From Paenibacillus sp. PL91 (lineage in GTDB: Bacteria > Bacillota > Bacilli > Paenibacillales > Paenibacillaceae), in assembly GCF_012935325.2 (NCBI RefSeq), contig NZ_JABBYG020000016.1, forward strand, positions 1 through 64,000: DNA of 64,000 nt. The letters run 5' to 3'. Under the pieces are notes generated by a model. That model made no database searches and was not told the DNA's origin. It saw only the letters and a list, made by a program, of their open reading frames with translations. Position numbers and translations under genes: made by a program. Below are positions 24,781 through 33,735 of this stretch, piece after piece. Position 1 is the stretch's first letter, and each line of letters starts with the position of its first letter.

Positions 24781-25863
24781 TTGTCCATTATCCGTTTTGG
24801 CATTATCGGCGGGGGCTGGCGCGCGGAGTTTTACATAAGGATTGCGAAAGCGCTGCCTGAGCGATTTCACATCCATACCATGCTTGTACGAGACGAGGAG
24901 AAGGGACGGGCACTCGAAGCAAAATGGGGCATTCGAACCGTTCGCAATGTTGAGCAGTTTGTGGAAGAGGCAGCGAATATTAGTTTCGCTGTCGTGTCTG
25001 TGCCCCGTACGGCAGCTCCTGATTTGATCCGTGAATTAACCGAGCACCGGATTCCGGTTCTGGCAGAGACGCCGCCGGCTGCTGATTTGGCTGCGCTAAC
25101 TGCGCTTTACGACTCATTGCCGAAGGATGCGATGGTACAGGTTGCGGAACAGTATTTGTTTCAGCCGATGCATGCCGCCCGTATTCAGATCGCCCGCTCC
25201 GGGAAGCTTGGCGAGGTGAAGCATGCACAGGTATCGGCTGCCCATGACTATCATGGGATCAGCCTGATAAGACAGCTGCTGGGCGTCGGCTTCGAGCATG
25301 CCGCTATTTGCGGCCAGCAGTTTGAATCAACGATTATGCAAGGGCCTAGCAGACAAGGCGATCCCCTTGAAGAGCGCATCGTACAATCCGTGCAGCGGAT
25401 CGCGACGTTCCGCTTTGGCGATAAGCTGGCTGTGTATGATTTTACGGGAGATCAATATTTCTCATGGATTCGGCGCAGCCGAGTGCTTGTAAGAGGCAGC
25501 AAAGGTGAGCTTGTGGACTCTGAGGTCAGCTATTTAAAGGATTACGCCACGCCCATTCATACAGAGCTTCGTAGGGTGGATACCGGTCATCACGGCAATT
25601 TGGAGGGCTACTACCATCGCGGTGTCACCGCTGACGGGGACTTTCTGTACCAAAACCCGGTCGCTCCCGCAAGGCTAAGCGATGACGAAATCGCGATAGC
25701 TACGTGCTTGCTTCGCATGGGAGATTACGCCACAGGGAAGGGAACCTCCTTCTACAGCATCGCTGAGGCTGCCCAGGACCATTATTTGGCGCTGTTGATG
25801 GGACAAGCGATAGAGTCAGGACTAACAGTCCATACAGAAAATCAAGTTTGGATGAATGAATAA
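24781..25863 (+). CDS. Gfo/Idh/MocA family oxidoreductase with altered EKP motif
   Basis: A 360-residue Gfo/Idh/MocA protein. The Rossmann fold opens RFGIIGGGWRAEFYIRIAKA. The family motif normally reads EKP, with the lysine important for catalysis; here the text is VLAETPPAADLA, so threonine replaces lysine. The C-terminal domain is present and full length. The protein may use a different catalytic residue or act as a non-enzymatic sugar-phosphate binder. The start is TTG 24781 with GGGGAGG about 11 nt upstream. It is probably monocistronic, with a terminator at 25941-25985. Confidence 0.82.
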   Translation: MSIIRFGIIGGGWRAEFYIRIAKALPERFHIHTMLVRDEEKGRALEAKWGIRTVRNVEQFVEEAANISFAVVSVPRTAAPDLIRELTEHRIPVLAETPPAADLAALTALYDSLPKDAMVQVAEQYLFQPMHAARIQIARSGKLGEVKHAQVSAAHDYHGISLIRQLLGVGFEHAAICGQQFESTIMQGPSRQGDPLEERIVQSVQRIATFRFGDKLAVYDFTGDQYFSWIRRSRVLVRGSKGELVDSEVSYLKDYATPIHTELRRVDTGHHGNLEGYYHRGVTADGDFLYQNPVAPARLSDDEIAIATCLLRMGDYATGKGTSFYSIAEAAQDHYLALLMGQAIESGLTVHTENQVWMNE

Positions 25864-25940
25864 GACATTTAGTATACAAAATTGGTACCATTTACATGCA
25901 GGACTTATTTCTGGCCTATGATAAAATGTATTTAAAGTGG

Positions 25941-25985
25941 AACGACTCTAATTCACATTTATTGTGATTGAGTCGTTTTTTGTTT
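25941..25985 (+). terminator. Terminator before the exopolysaccharide operon
   Basis: Arms aacgactc (25941-25948) and gagtcgtt (25970-25977) with a second paired segment inside (attcaca/tgtgatt), followed by a run of T. Confidence 0.85.
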
Positions 25986-26086
25986 TACGGAGTCGAATTG
26001 TACAGAAATTGTATAGTGTTGCCGAATATAATGTTTTACAAGAACTGCTTTTAATGGCTACAACTTGGGTATAAAGGAGTAAGCAG

Positions 26087-27547
26087 ATGTCATCCCTCCA
26101 CAAAAACAAATCGAAAAGAACCTTTGCCCTCATCCTATCGTTCATCCTATTTCTATCAGCTATAACGCTGACTGGCTGCACCTTGTTTCGAGAACCAAGC
26201 AAGCCTGCGGACGTGACTCAGAGTGAGGAGACGGATCCGCCTCAGATGCCGCAAAACGGAGAGAAAAGCAAAGCTATTCCGTTCGTGTACACGACGAACA
26301 AGGAGCTGTCGCTTACCTTTAACGGCATGGGTGACGAGGAGGTCATGGCTAAGCTGCTTGATGAGCTTGATCAATATGGAATTAAAGCGACTTTTTTCCT
26401 GCCTGGCGTGCGGGTGGCGGAGGAGCCGGATATTGCAAACGAGATTTTGTCCAGAGGGCATGAGATCGAGAACAATACACTTAACCGATTGGATCTAACC
26501 AATCTAAGCTACGAGCAGGTATATAAAGAGATACAGCTAAGCAATGACATCATCAAACAGCAAGCAGGCGTGACCCCACAATTTATGAGAACAAGATCGG
26601 GCGATTATAACGATAGGGTTCTCTTAGCGGCAGCGCAGAGCGGGCTTTCGGCTGTTGTTACATACAGCCTTAATTTGCATGAGTGGCAATCAGAAACCGA
26701 GCAAGAGAAGTCCGATTATATCAAAAAATATGTGACCCGCGGCGGGATCATTGCTTTGGATACGGAGCTGGATGCGCATGTTCTCGAATCCATTCCCTTG
26801 ATCGCAAAGGCTGCCGACGATGTAGGCTACAAACTGGTTCCGTTGAAAAAGCTGATCGAGAGCGGCCAAGAAAGAAAGCAGCTTGCTCAAATTCCAGGCT
26901 ATGATGCTGCAAAGCTGAATTTGAAGTACAGCTCGGCCCCTTACAAGCTAATTTACAACTGGGAAACGAACAAGAAGGTCGTATCGTTGACTTTCGATGA
27001 CTGGGGCACCGATTATACGGTGACGAAAATTTTAGATATTTTAGATGAGTATGACGTAAAAGCGACCTTCTTCTTACGTGCAAACGGGGTTGAGAAAAAC
27101 CCGAATTTGGCTAAGGCGATCGCAGAGGCAGGACATGATGTCGCTAACCATACGTATAGTCATCCCGTTATTACGAAGATCACACCCGAGCAGCTGCAGG
27201 AGGAAGTCGTGAAGGCTCATCAGTTCATAACCGAGGCGATTCAGAAGCAGCCCGCCATGCTGTTCAGGCCGCCTACCGGCGAGATTGATGATGAGCGCGC
27301 GAGGATCGTAGCTGCAACCGGCTATAAATCGATCGCGATGTATGACGTAACGGTTTTTGACTGGGACTCTGCAAACGACGCCGATCATATTGTGAAAGGC
27401 ATTCTCGACCAAACGGTGAACGGGAGCGTCATTTTGCTTCATATGTTAGACGATATCCATACGATAGAGGCGCTGCCAATCGCTATCGAGAAGCTGAGAA
27501 GCAAAGGATATGAATTTGTTCCGATGTCGCAAATGTCTCTGAAATAA
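26087..27547 (+). CDS. Lipoprotein with two NodB polysaccharide deacetylase domains
   Basis: A 486-residue surface lipoprotein (lipobox ITLTGC, about residue 30). It holds two NodB domains. The second (about 300-480) keeps the deacetylase motifs: TFDDW with both aspartates, NHTYSHP, FRPPTGEID, VFDWD and ILLHM. It should remove acetyl groups from N-acetyl sugars. The first (about 75-260) has lost them: TFNGMG instead of TFDDG and ENNTLNR instead of HxxxxH. It probably binds polymer without cutting. AAAGGAG precedes the ATG. It is the first gene of the exopolysaccharide operon, 28 bp before the nucleotide-sugar dehydrogenase. It would act on the polymer outside the membrane. Confidence 0.87.
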   Translation: MSSLHKNKSKRTFALILSFILFLSAITLTGCTLFREPSKPADVTQSEETDPPQMPQNGEKSKAIPFVYTTNKELSLTFNGMGDEEVMAKLLDELDQYGIKATFFLPGVRVAEEPDIANEILSRGHEIENNTLNRLDLTNLSYEQVYKEIQLSNDIIKQQAGVTPQFMRTRSGDYNDRVLLAAAQSGLSAVVTYSLNLHEWQSETEQEKSDYIKKYVTRGGIIALDTELDAHVLESIPLIAKAADDVGYKLVPLKKLIESGQERKQLAQIPGYDAAKLNLKYSSAPYKLIYNWETNKKVVSLTFDDWGTDYTVTKILDILDEYDVKATFFLRANGVEKNPNLAKAIAEAGHDVANHTYSHPVITKITPEQLQEEVVKAHQFITEAIQKQPAMLFRPPTGEIDDERARIVAATGYKSIAMYDVTVFDWDSANDADHIVKGILDQTVNGSVILLHMLDDIHTIEALPIAIEKLRSKGYEFVPMSQMSLK

Positions 27548-27575
27548 CATTTTGTTACTAGATGGGGTTGGGCAT

Positions 27576-28889
27576 ATGACGTTATTTGATGAGATCGTTG
27601 CGAAACAGAAAAAAGTGGCTGTCATTGGCTTAGGCTACGTGGGCTTGCCCATCGCAGTCGCTTTTGCCAAAAAAGCAGATGTGATCGGCTTTGACGTGAG
27701 CAAGGAAAAGGTTGAAGCCTATAAAAGAGGAATCGATGCAACGGGGGATGTCGGCAATGAGGCACTAAAGAGCAGTACAGCCCGGTTTACTTCCGATGAG
27801 AATGAGCTGGAGGATGTATTCTTCTTCATCGTAGCTGTGCCGACGCCCGTTCAGAGCGGCAATGTCCCGGATCTGAAGTATGTGCAAAGCGCAAGCCGGA
27901 CGGTTGGCAGGCAGCTGAAGAAGGGCTCGATCGTCGTATTCGAGTCGACTGTCTATCCGGGCGTGACCGAGGAAATTTGCATGCCGATCCTAGAGGCCGA
28001 ATCGGGATTGACGTGCGGCGCCGATTTTAAAATCGGCTATTCGCCTGAGCGAATCAATCCGGGAGATAAAGTTCATCGGCTGGAGAATATAACGAAGATT
28101 GTGTCCGGCATGGATGCAGAAACGCTCAATATAGTAGCAAGCATGTACGAGCTAATTATTGAGGCCGGCGTATATCGTGCTGAGAGCATTAAGGTTGCCG
28201 AAGCGGCCAAGGTTATTGAAAATGCGCAACGGGACATTAACATCGCTTTTATGAATGAATTGTCTATGCTATTCAACAATATGGGCATTAGTACAAAAGC
28301 CGTTCTGCAGGCGGCCAGCACCAAATGGAACTTTTTGAGCTTTACGCCGGGTCTGGTGGGCGGCCATTGTATCGGTATCGATCCTTATTATTTGACGTAC
28401 AAAGCAGAGGATACCGGCTATCATTCAAAAATTATTTTAGCAGGACGCCATATTAATGATGGAATGGGTAAATATGTAGCTCAGCAGATAATCAAGAAGC
28501 TGGTGAAGCTGAAGGAAAATATGAATACGGCCAAAATCGGCTTTCTTGGTCTTTCCTACAAGGAGGACAGCTCGGATATCCGCAACACGAAGGTCACCGA
28601 CATCATTCAAGAGCTTGAGGAATATGGCATTACGACGCTAGTAGCTGATCCGAATGTGGACAAGCAGCAGGTGTTTGCCGAATACGGCATCGAGCTCTGT
28701 GAGCTGGATGAGCTGAGTGGCTTAAATGTTGTCGTCGTGGCCGTTCCGCATAGCCAGTTCAAGCGAATGAGCGTAAACGACTTTGACAAGCTGTACGAGG
28801 ATAACAAAACGAAGCTTATCGTCGACATAAAAGGAATATTCAATAAAACCGATTTCGAAAAAAACAAATACGAGTATTGGAGCTTGTAG
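27576..28889 (+). CDS. Nucleotide-sugar dehydrogenase (UDP-HexNAc to UDP-HexNAcA type, TviB/WbpA-like)
   Basis: A 437-residue UDP-sugar dehydrogenase of the TviB/WbpA/WbpO branch. It has the NAD-binding GLGYVGLPIAVAFAKK near the start, the active-site lysine region EAAKVIENAQRDINIAF, and the catalytic cysteine in GGHCIGIDPYYL (about residue 264), which is typical of enzymes making UDP-N-acetylhexosaminuronic acids. It would supply an acidic amino-sugar precursor to the synthase encoded next. I start at ATG 27576, with GATGGGG 8 nt upstream, rather than TTG 27552. It lies 22 bp before the glycosyltransferase gene. Confidence 0.88.
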   Translation: MTLFDEIVAKQKKVAVIGLGYVGLPIAVAFAKKADVIGFDVSKEKVEAYKRGIDATGDVGNEALKSSTARFTSDENELEDVFFFIVAVPTPVQSGNVPDLKYVQSASRTVGRQLKKGSIVVFESTVYPGVTEEICMPILEAESGLTCGADFKIGYSPERINPGDKVHRLENITKIVSGMDAETLNIVASMYELIIEAGVYRAESIKVAEAAKVIENAQRDINIAFMNELSMLFNNMGISTKAVLQAASTKWNFLSFTPGLVGGHCIGIDPYYLTYKAEDTGYHSKIILAGRHINDGMGKYVAQQIIKKLVKLKENMNTAKIGFLGLSYKEDSSDIRNTKVTDIIQELEEYGITTLVADPNVDKQQVFAEYGIELCELDELSGLNVVVVAVPHSQFKRMSVNDFDKLYEDNKTKLIVDIKGIFNKTDFEKNKYEYWSL

Positions 28890-28911
28890 TGCCAGATTGG
28901 AGACAGCAGCT

Positions 28912-30783
28912 ATGTTTAAGCGAGAAAAAAAGAAGCCTGAAGAAGTGCTGTCTGTCCCAAGGGCGGACAGGCGAACCCTCTCTCATGTACCCGATCCGGA
29001 ACATCTTAGGCTAAAGGTCGATCGAAGAGGTGCCGCCGAGGGACTGAGTGATGACGGCAAGTTTGATTTTGGCAGTATGAAAAAGCTGCGCGGATTAAGC
29101 ATGAGATTTGAGGCTAGCTTTGACGTATGGCTTCAGCGCAAAGGACGAAGCAAGAAGTCCCGGATAAAAGGCCAAGCGATCGATATTTCATCAACAGGTA
29201 TTTTAATTGAGCTGGACCCAGCTTTTGCCGATCAATTGATTATGGAGGGAGGCAAATACCAGCTTAACTTCGATATTCCGCCCGGTACGATGCCTGAAGG
29301 CTTTGAATCGTCAGTAAGGCTCGAAGCCGTTATCGTCCGAACATTCACGCGTGATGAAGGTGATGGATCAAAGCAATTAATAGCTTTCCAATTCACTAGG
29401 CCGATAGCAGCATACCTGCAAAGAAAACGGTGGGGCTATTCCGTTTACATGGCGAGCAGTCTGCTGTTTGTTGCCGTTGGCATCATCATGCTTATGCGCG
29501 TGGAGAGCATCATTTATTTTAAATATAACATCCTCTTATACTTATACAGCATTACAGCAGCAGCCTTTCTGCTGACGCGATACTTCTTCGGGGCACTGCA
29601 CCGGGATGTGCCGATTAATCAGCATTATACGCCTGGCGTGTCGATCATCATTCCTTGCTTTAATGAAGAGCAATGGATTCATCGAACGATTTTGAGCTGT
29701 ATGAATCAGGACTATCCCGTTGATAAGCTTGAGGTGATCGTCGTGGATGATCGCTCCAAGGATCGTTCGGTCGAGCAAATTCAGAAGGTCATTGATCTTG
29801 TCCATAAAGAGGCAGAACGGTATGCAACGAAGGAACGTCTGAAAATGCATGTGCTTGCGGAAAATGGAGGCAAGCGGGTTGCGCTCGTCAAGGGTGTGGA
29901 GATGGCGAAACATAATCTGGTCGTATTCGTCGATTCGGACAGCTTTCTGGAGCCGACGGCGATCAGGCATCTTGTCCAGCCTTTTCAAGACCCGCGAATG
30001 GGCGGCGTGGCTGGACGCACTGACGTCGAGAATAAATACACCAACTCCGTTACGAAGCTGCAAACGGTGCGCTACTATATTGCATTCCGCATCATGAAGG
30101 CCGCCGAGTCATGGTTCGACAGCGTCACCTGCTTGTCCGGACCGCTGTCCTGCTACCGGAAGGAATTGATCCTCAAGCATAAGGATGCTTGGCTTAATCA
30201 GAAGTTTCTCGGCCAGCCGGCAACCTTCGGGGATGACCGCAGCATGACGAATTTTATTTTGAGGACGCATCGAACCGGCTATCAGGATTCAGCGATCTGC
30301 TCGACTATCGTGCCGTCCGATATGAATGTGTTCTTGAAGCAGCAAATGCGGTGGAAGCGTTCATGGCTGCGGGAGTCCCTTCGGGCAGGCGGCTTTATTT
30401 GGCGTAAAGAGCCGTTTATGGCGTTGTTTTTCTATATCGGGCTAATTGTTCCAATCGCCGCGCCGGTTATCGTTTTGTACAATTTAGTTTACGTGCCGAT
30501 TGTGCATCACGTATTTCCGAGTACCTTCCTGATGGGGCTGCTGCTGATGGCGCTGCTCATGAGCTTTGCCCATCTGCTGTTTCGCAAGAGCAAGCTGTGG
30601 GTTTTCGGGATCGTCTTCTGCGTCTTTTACGAGCTTGTGCTGCTGTGGCAAATGCCTGTCGCATGGGTCACGTTCTGGAAATCGACCTGGGGAACGAGAG
30701 AGACGCCGCAGGATATCGAGGCTAGAAATAAGAAAGAAGCTAGAAAAAACAAAAACAAAAAAAATATGGACATGCCGCTTTAA
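28912..30783 (+). CDS. PilZ-fused processive GT2 polysaccharide synthase
   Basis: A protein of about 623 residues joining a cytoplasmic PilZ-type domain to a family 2 glycosyltransferase. The PilZ region (about 60-165) has DISSTG (about 91), the second half of the c-di-GMP motif. The usual RxxxR is not exact; R-x4-R occurs at about 58-63. Two TM helices follow (about 176-220). The GT2 core then shows SIIIPCFNEE, VVDDRSKD, FVDSDS, GDDRS and QMRWKRSW, the D-D-D-QxxRW set of processive synthases, and four C-terminal TM helices. It should polymerise and export a polysaccharide across the membrane under c-di-GMP control. ATG 28912 has GGAG 9 nt upstream. Confidence 0.85.
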   Translation: MFKREKKKPEEVLSVPRADRRTLSHVPDPEHLRLKVDRRGAAEGLSDDGKFDFGSMKKLRGLSMRFEASFDVWLQRKGRSKKSRIKGQAIDISSTGILIELDPAFADQLIMEGGKYQLNFDIPPGTMPEGFESSVRLEAVIVRTFTRDEGDGSKQLIAFQFTRPIAAYLQRKRWGYSVYMASSLLFVAVGIIMLMRVESIIYFKYNILLYLYSITAAAFLLTRYFFGALHRDVPINQHYTPGVSIIIPCFNEEQWIHRTILSCMNQDYPVDKLEVIVVDDRSKDRSVEQIQKVIDLVHKEAERYATKERLKMHVLAENGGKRVALVKGVEMAKHNLVVFVDSDSFLEPTAIRHLVQPFQDPRMGGVAGRTDVENKYTNSVTKLQTVRYYIAFRIMKAAESWFDSVTCLSGPLSCYRKELILKHKDAWLNQKFLGQPATFGDDRSMTNFILRTHRTGYQDSAICSTIVPSDMNVFLKQQMRWKRSWLRESLRAGGFIWRKEPFMALFFYIGLIVPIAAPVIVLYNLVYVPIVHHVFPSTFLMGLLLMALLMSFAHLLFRKSKLWVFGIVFCVFYELVLLWQMPVAWVTFWKSTWGTRETPQDIEARNKKEARKNKNKKNMDMPL

Positions 30784-30822
30784 TGCAAGCATGGGCTATT
30801 TTTAGAATGAAGGATGGCCGCC

Positions 30823-32490
30823 ATGAAAAAGAGCAATTCATATGGAGCCTTTGATTACAATAAAAAAAATAAAAGAAAGATCATCAAAACTTCCATACAA
30901 TCGATCATTTTGATCGTTCTTGGCTTTATTTTATATCATGCGATTTTTGATACGAAGCAATATGCGGAGCCGGACCCTGCGCAGTGGAACAATAACAACG
31001 GCTTTGTTGCGCTGTCTTATTTTGGCGTGGCAAGAACGGGAACTACGGAGCTGATTGCCAAAAAACGATTGGACCAGCAGCTGAAGACGCTCTCCGACCA
31101 CGGGTATACAACGATTTCGCAGCAGGATGTCATGGACTACTACAGCAATGGAAAGCCATTGCCGCCCAAAGCATTGTTTCTCTCTTTTGAGGACGGGCGG
31201 AACGATTCGAGCTTATTCGCGCAGCCATTGCTTGAAAAGTATAACTTCAAAGCGACCATTTTGTCTTATGCAAACAAGGCAGGCAGCAAGGAATCAAAGT
31301 TTCTACAGCCTAAGGATATGCTCAAAATGATGAAAACCGGCTATTGGGAGCTGGGCAGCAACGGCTATCGTTTGACCTACATTAATATTTTTGACAAAGC
31401 GGGAAAGCTGATTGGCGTAAAGGACGAGAATGAATTTAAGGATAGGGAAAATACAAGCTATTACACCCACTATCTGATGGATTTCATTCGGGACGAGAAC
31501 CATGTGCCTATCGAGAATCGCAAGGCGATGGAAGCTCGTGTGAATGCGGATTATAAGTCGATGGACGAAATTTATAAGCGTACGCTCGGTTTTGTGCCTA
31601 ACGTTTATATGATCATGCATGCAAACTATCTTTATGGCGGGATGAACCGGCTTGTTGAAAATGTGAATGACGACAATATTAAGGCGATGTTCGGGATGCA
31701 TTTTAACCGCGAGGGATTCTCCTTCAACACTAGTGATGAGAGCCCATATGATCTCACAAGAGTACAGCCGGCGTCGTATTGGTATACGAATCATTTGCTT
31801 ATGAAGCTTCGCAAGGATACGGGCGAGAAGGTTAGCTTTGTTGCCGGCGATGAGAAACGTGCGGCGAATTGGAACCTTGAAAGCGGAGCCGCTGAATTTG
31901 CCGATGATCGTATCGCTTTGACGTCGCCTCCGGCAGGCAAAGGATTTCTTTATTTGAAGGGCAGCGGGGCTTACAGCGACGTTAAGGTTACTGCAGAGCT
32001 AAGCGGCCATTCGGTTGGCAAGCAATCAATATACCTTCGTTATAATCGGAAGCTGGGTTCTTATGTACGCGTGTCGATCGAGGATAACAAGGTTATTCTC
32101 GAACAGAAGGACAAGGCGGGCAAGATTGAGCGTCTGCTTGAGCATAGCCTATTGAGCGTAGCAGCAGAGCGTGCCAAGAAGCTAGAGATCGCCTTGCATG
32201 ACAATCAATTGATGCTGAAAGTGGATGATGAGCTGCTGCTTGGCGAGCAGCAAATAAACGCCGCAATCAAAAGCGGCGAGATAGCGCTATCGTCTGAAGC
32301 GAGCCCGATAAACGAAAAAGACGATATATACGATGCGGCATTTGATGACATAAGGGTGATGTCCGTTTCGGAAGATGGCAGCGAGCAGAAGCTTTTGTAC
32401 AAGAATGGATATACAGGCATTGAAGGATTAATCAGCAGGATCAGGAATGCGGTCAATGCTTCCTTTGATTGGGCGATCGACACCTTCTAG
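30823..32490 (+). CDS. Membrane-anchored deacetylase-like protein with C-terminal jelly-roll region
   Basis: A protein of about 555 residues with one TM helix (about 22-42) and the rest outside. The following 300 residues resemble the NodB/PgaB-type fold: an LFLSFEDGRND motif stands where TFDDG is expected, and the metal-binding HxxxxH is not visible (LGSNGYRLTY stands near its place). The last 200 residues are beta-rich and resemble a carbohydrate-binding or concanavalin-like fold (GFLYLKGSGAYSDVKVTAEL). It may guide or modify the polymer rather than hydrolyse acetyl groups. I start at ATG 30823, with AGGA 8 nt upstream. It is the fourth gene of the operon and overlaps no neighbour if the next start is at 32495 or later. 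Confidence 0.6.
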   Translation: MKKSNSYGAFDYNKKNKRKIIKTSIQSIILIVLGFILYHAIFDTKQYAEPDPAQWNNNNGFVALSYFGVARTGTTELIAKKRLDQQLKTLSDHGYTTISQQDVMDYYSNGKPLPPKALFLSFEDGRNDSSLFAQPLLEKYNFKATILSYANKAGSKESKFLQPKDMLKMMKTGYWELGSNGYRLTYINIFDKAGKLIGVKDENEFKDRENTSYYTHYLMDFIRDENHVPIENRKAMEARVNADYKSMDEIYKRTLGFVPNVYMIMHANYLYGGMNRLVENVNDDNIKAMFGMHFNREGFSFNTSDESPYDLTRVQPASYWYTNHLLMKLRKDTGEKVSFVAGDEKRAANWNLESGAAEFADDRIALTSPPAGKGFLYLKGSGAYSDVKVTAELSGHSVGKQSIYLRYNRKLGSYVRVSIEDNKVILEQKDKAGKIERLLEHSLLSVAAERAKKLEIALHDNQLMLKVDDELLLGEQQINAAIKSGEIALSSEASPINEKDDIYDAAFDDIRVMSVSEDGSEQKLLYKNGYTGIEGLISRIRNAVNASFDWAIDTF

Positions 32491-32494
32491 GTTA

Positions 32495-33577
32495 ATGATG
32501 AACAATGCAAAGGAAGTGTCTGGATTGGTTAAGACTCGGAAATTGTTTATAACCGCAAGCTTGCTTATATTGTTTATTGGCGCTGCTGTATGTTATGACA
32601 GGATGCCCTCTCCAGCGGAAAAAGCGGGGCTGCCTCTTGAGCTATCCGCTTGGCTGGCGGATTGGCAATGGCAAAATGGGCTTGAAAATTTGGAGGTATT
32701 GAAGGAAGGCTTAACGAGCCTGCAGATGTTTGCTGCTTATTTCGATCAGACGGACAGCCTTTACTTTACCGACGATTATGATGAGGCAATGCCTGAAGTG
32801 TTGAAGCTCTTTGAGCAGAGCGGGCTTGATCACGTTTATTTGACGGTCGTGAATGATCAAATCCTGCCGAGCGGCGAATCGCGCCAGAAGGACCCTGAAT
32901 TAATTACGCGCTTGATGAGCTCGGAGGAGAGCCGAAGGAGGCATGCGGATGAATTAATAGCCGCTGCCGAGCAGTACGGCTTCGGCGGCGTGGAGCTTGA
33001 CTATGAAAGGGTTGCGGAAGAAGATTGGGATAAGGTATTGCTGTTTATCTCCGATCTATATTCACGCCTGAAGGATAAAGGAAAGTCGCTTCGCGTCGTG
33101 CTGGAGACTCGGGCCAAGATCGAGCAGCTTAAGATGCCGGAGGGGCCTGATTATGTCATGATGGCTTATAATTTATATGGGTTTCACAGCGGACCTGGAC
33201 CGAAGGCGGATCATGCATTTATCAAGCAATTAACAAGCAGAATGGCGTATTTGCCAGGCAAGCCGTATATCGCTTTTTCTGTTGGAGGCTTTGATTGGCA
33301 GGAGGCTGGCAAGGCAACGGCTCTGACGGAGGTTCAAGCGTCTAATTTGGCGAAGCAGAAGGGCAGTACGGTTCGTCGGGATCAGGCGAGCGGGAGCGTG
33401 TACTTTGATTATACGGACGAGGATCAGGTGAAGCATACGGTATGGTATGCGGATGAAAAAACCTTGTTGCAATGGATAGAGATCGCTCAGCAAGCCGACA
33501 TCAACAAGGTGGCGATATGGAGATTGGGCGAAATGCAAATTTCTTCTCTCGATTTATTGAAGCAGCAAGCAGGATGA
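32495..33577 (+). CDS. GH18-like glycosidase, membrane-anchored, last gene of the polysaccharide operon
   Basis: A protein of about 350-360 residues with an N-terminal hydrophobic anchor (LFITASLLILFIGAAVC) and a GH18-like barrel. The catalytic strand reads FGGVELDYERV, matching the DxxDxDxE motif at its last Asp and Glu, with Glu as the presumed acid. MAYNLYG and IWRLGEMQ fit strands 6 and 8. Relatives (YaaH/YdhD type) cut chitin-like or peptidoglycan chains. Here it would trim or release an amino-sugar polymer. The start is uncertain: ATG 32495, or TTG 32525 with AAAGGAAG about 9 nt upstream. A terminator follows at 33590-33638. Confidence 0.75.
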   Translation: MMNNAKEVSGLVKTRKLFITASLLILFIGAAVCYDRMPSPAEKAGLPLELSAWLADWQWQNGLENLEVLKEGLTSLQMFAAYFDQTDSLYFTDDYDEAMPEVLKLFEQSGLDHVYLTVVNDQILPSGESRQKDPELITRLMSSEESRRRHADELIAAAEQYGFGGVELDYERVAEEDWDKVLLFISDLYSRLKDKGKSLRVVLETRAKIEQLKMPEGPDYVMMAYNLYGFHSGPGPKADHAFIKQLTSRMAYLPGKPYIAFSVGGFDWQEAGKATALTEVQASNLAKQKGSTVRRDQASGSVYFDYTDEDQVKHTVWYADEKTLLQWIEIAQQADINKVAIWRLGEMQISSLDLLKQQAG

Positions 33578-33589
33578 AAATAAGGTGAA

Positions 33590-33638
33590 AAGGGACTTTC
33601 GCAAATGCGTCCGGCATCTGCGAAAGTCCCTTCCTTTG
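33590..33638 (+). terminator. Terminator of the exopolysaccharide operon
   Basis: A perfect 14-bp stem from aagggactttcgca (33590-33603) and tgcgaaagtccctt (33619-33632), followed by cctttgtt. The T-run is weak but the stem is strong. Confidence 0.8.
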
Positions 33639-33653
33639 TTCCAAAACATTCGA

Positions 33654-33683
33654 TTGACAATGATTATCATTAGCGAATATACT
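33654..33683 (+). promoter_or_regulatory. Fur box inside the efe promoter
   Basis: The -35 TTGACA (33654-33659) and -10 TATACT (33678-33683) are 18 nt apart. GACAATGATTATCATTAGC (33656-33674) overlaps the -35 and spacer and matches 17 of 19 positions of the Fur consensus GATAATGATTATCATTATC. Iron-loaded Fur would block RNA polymerase, so the operon should be expressed when iron is scarce. Confidence 0.9.
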
Positions 33684-33735
33684 TCATTTTAGAACAAAAT
33701 CAGATCGAATGAATTGAAACAGGGGAGCAATTATA

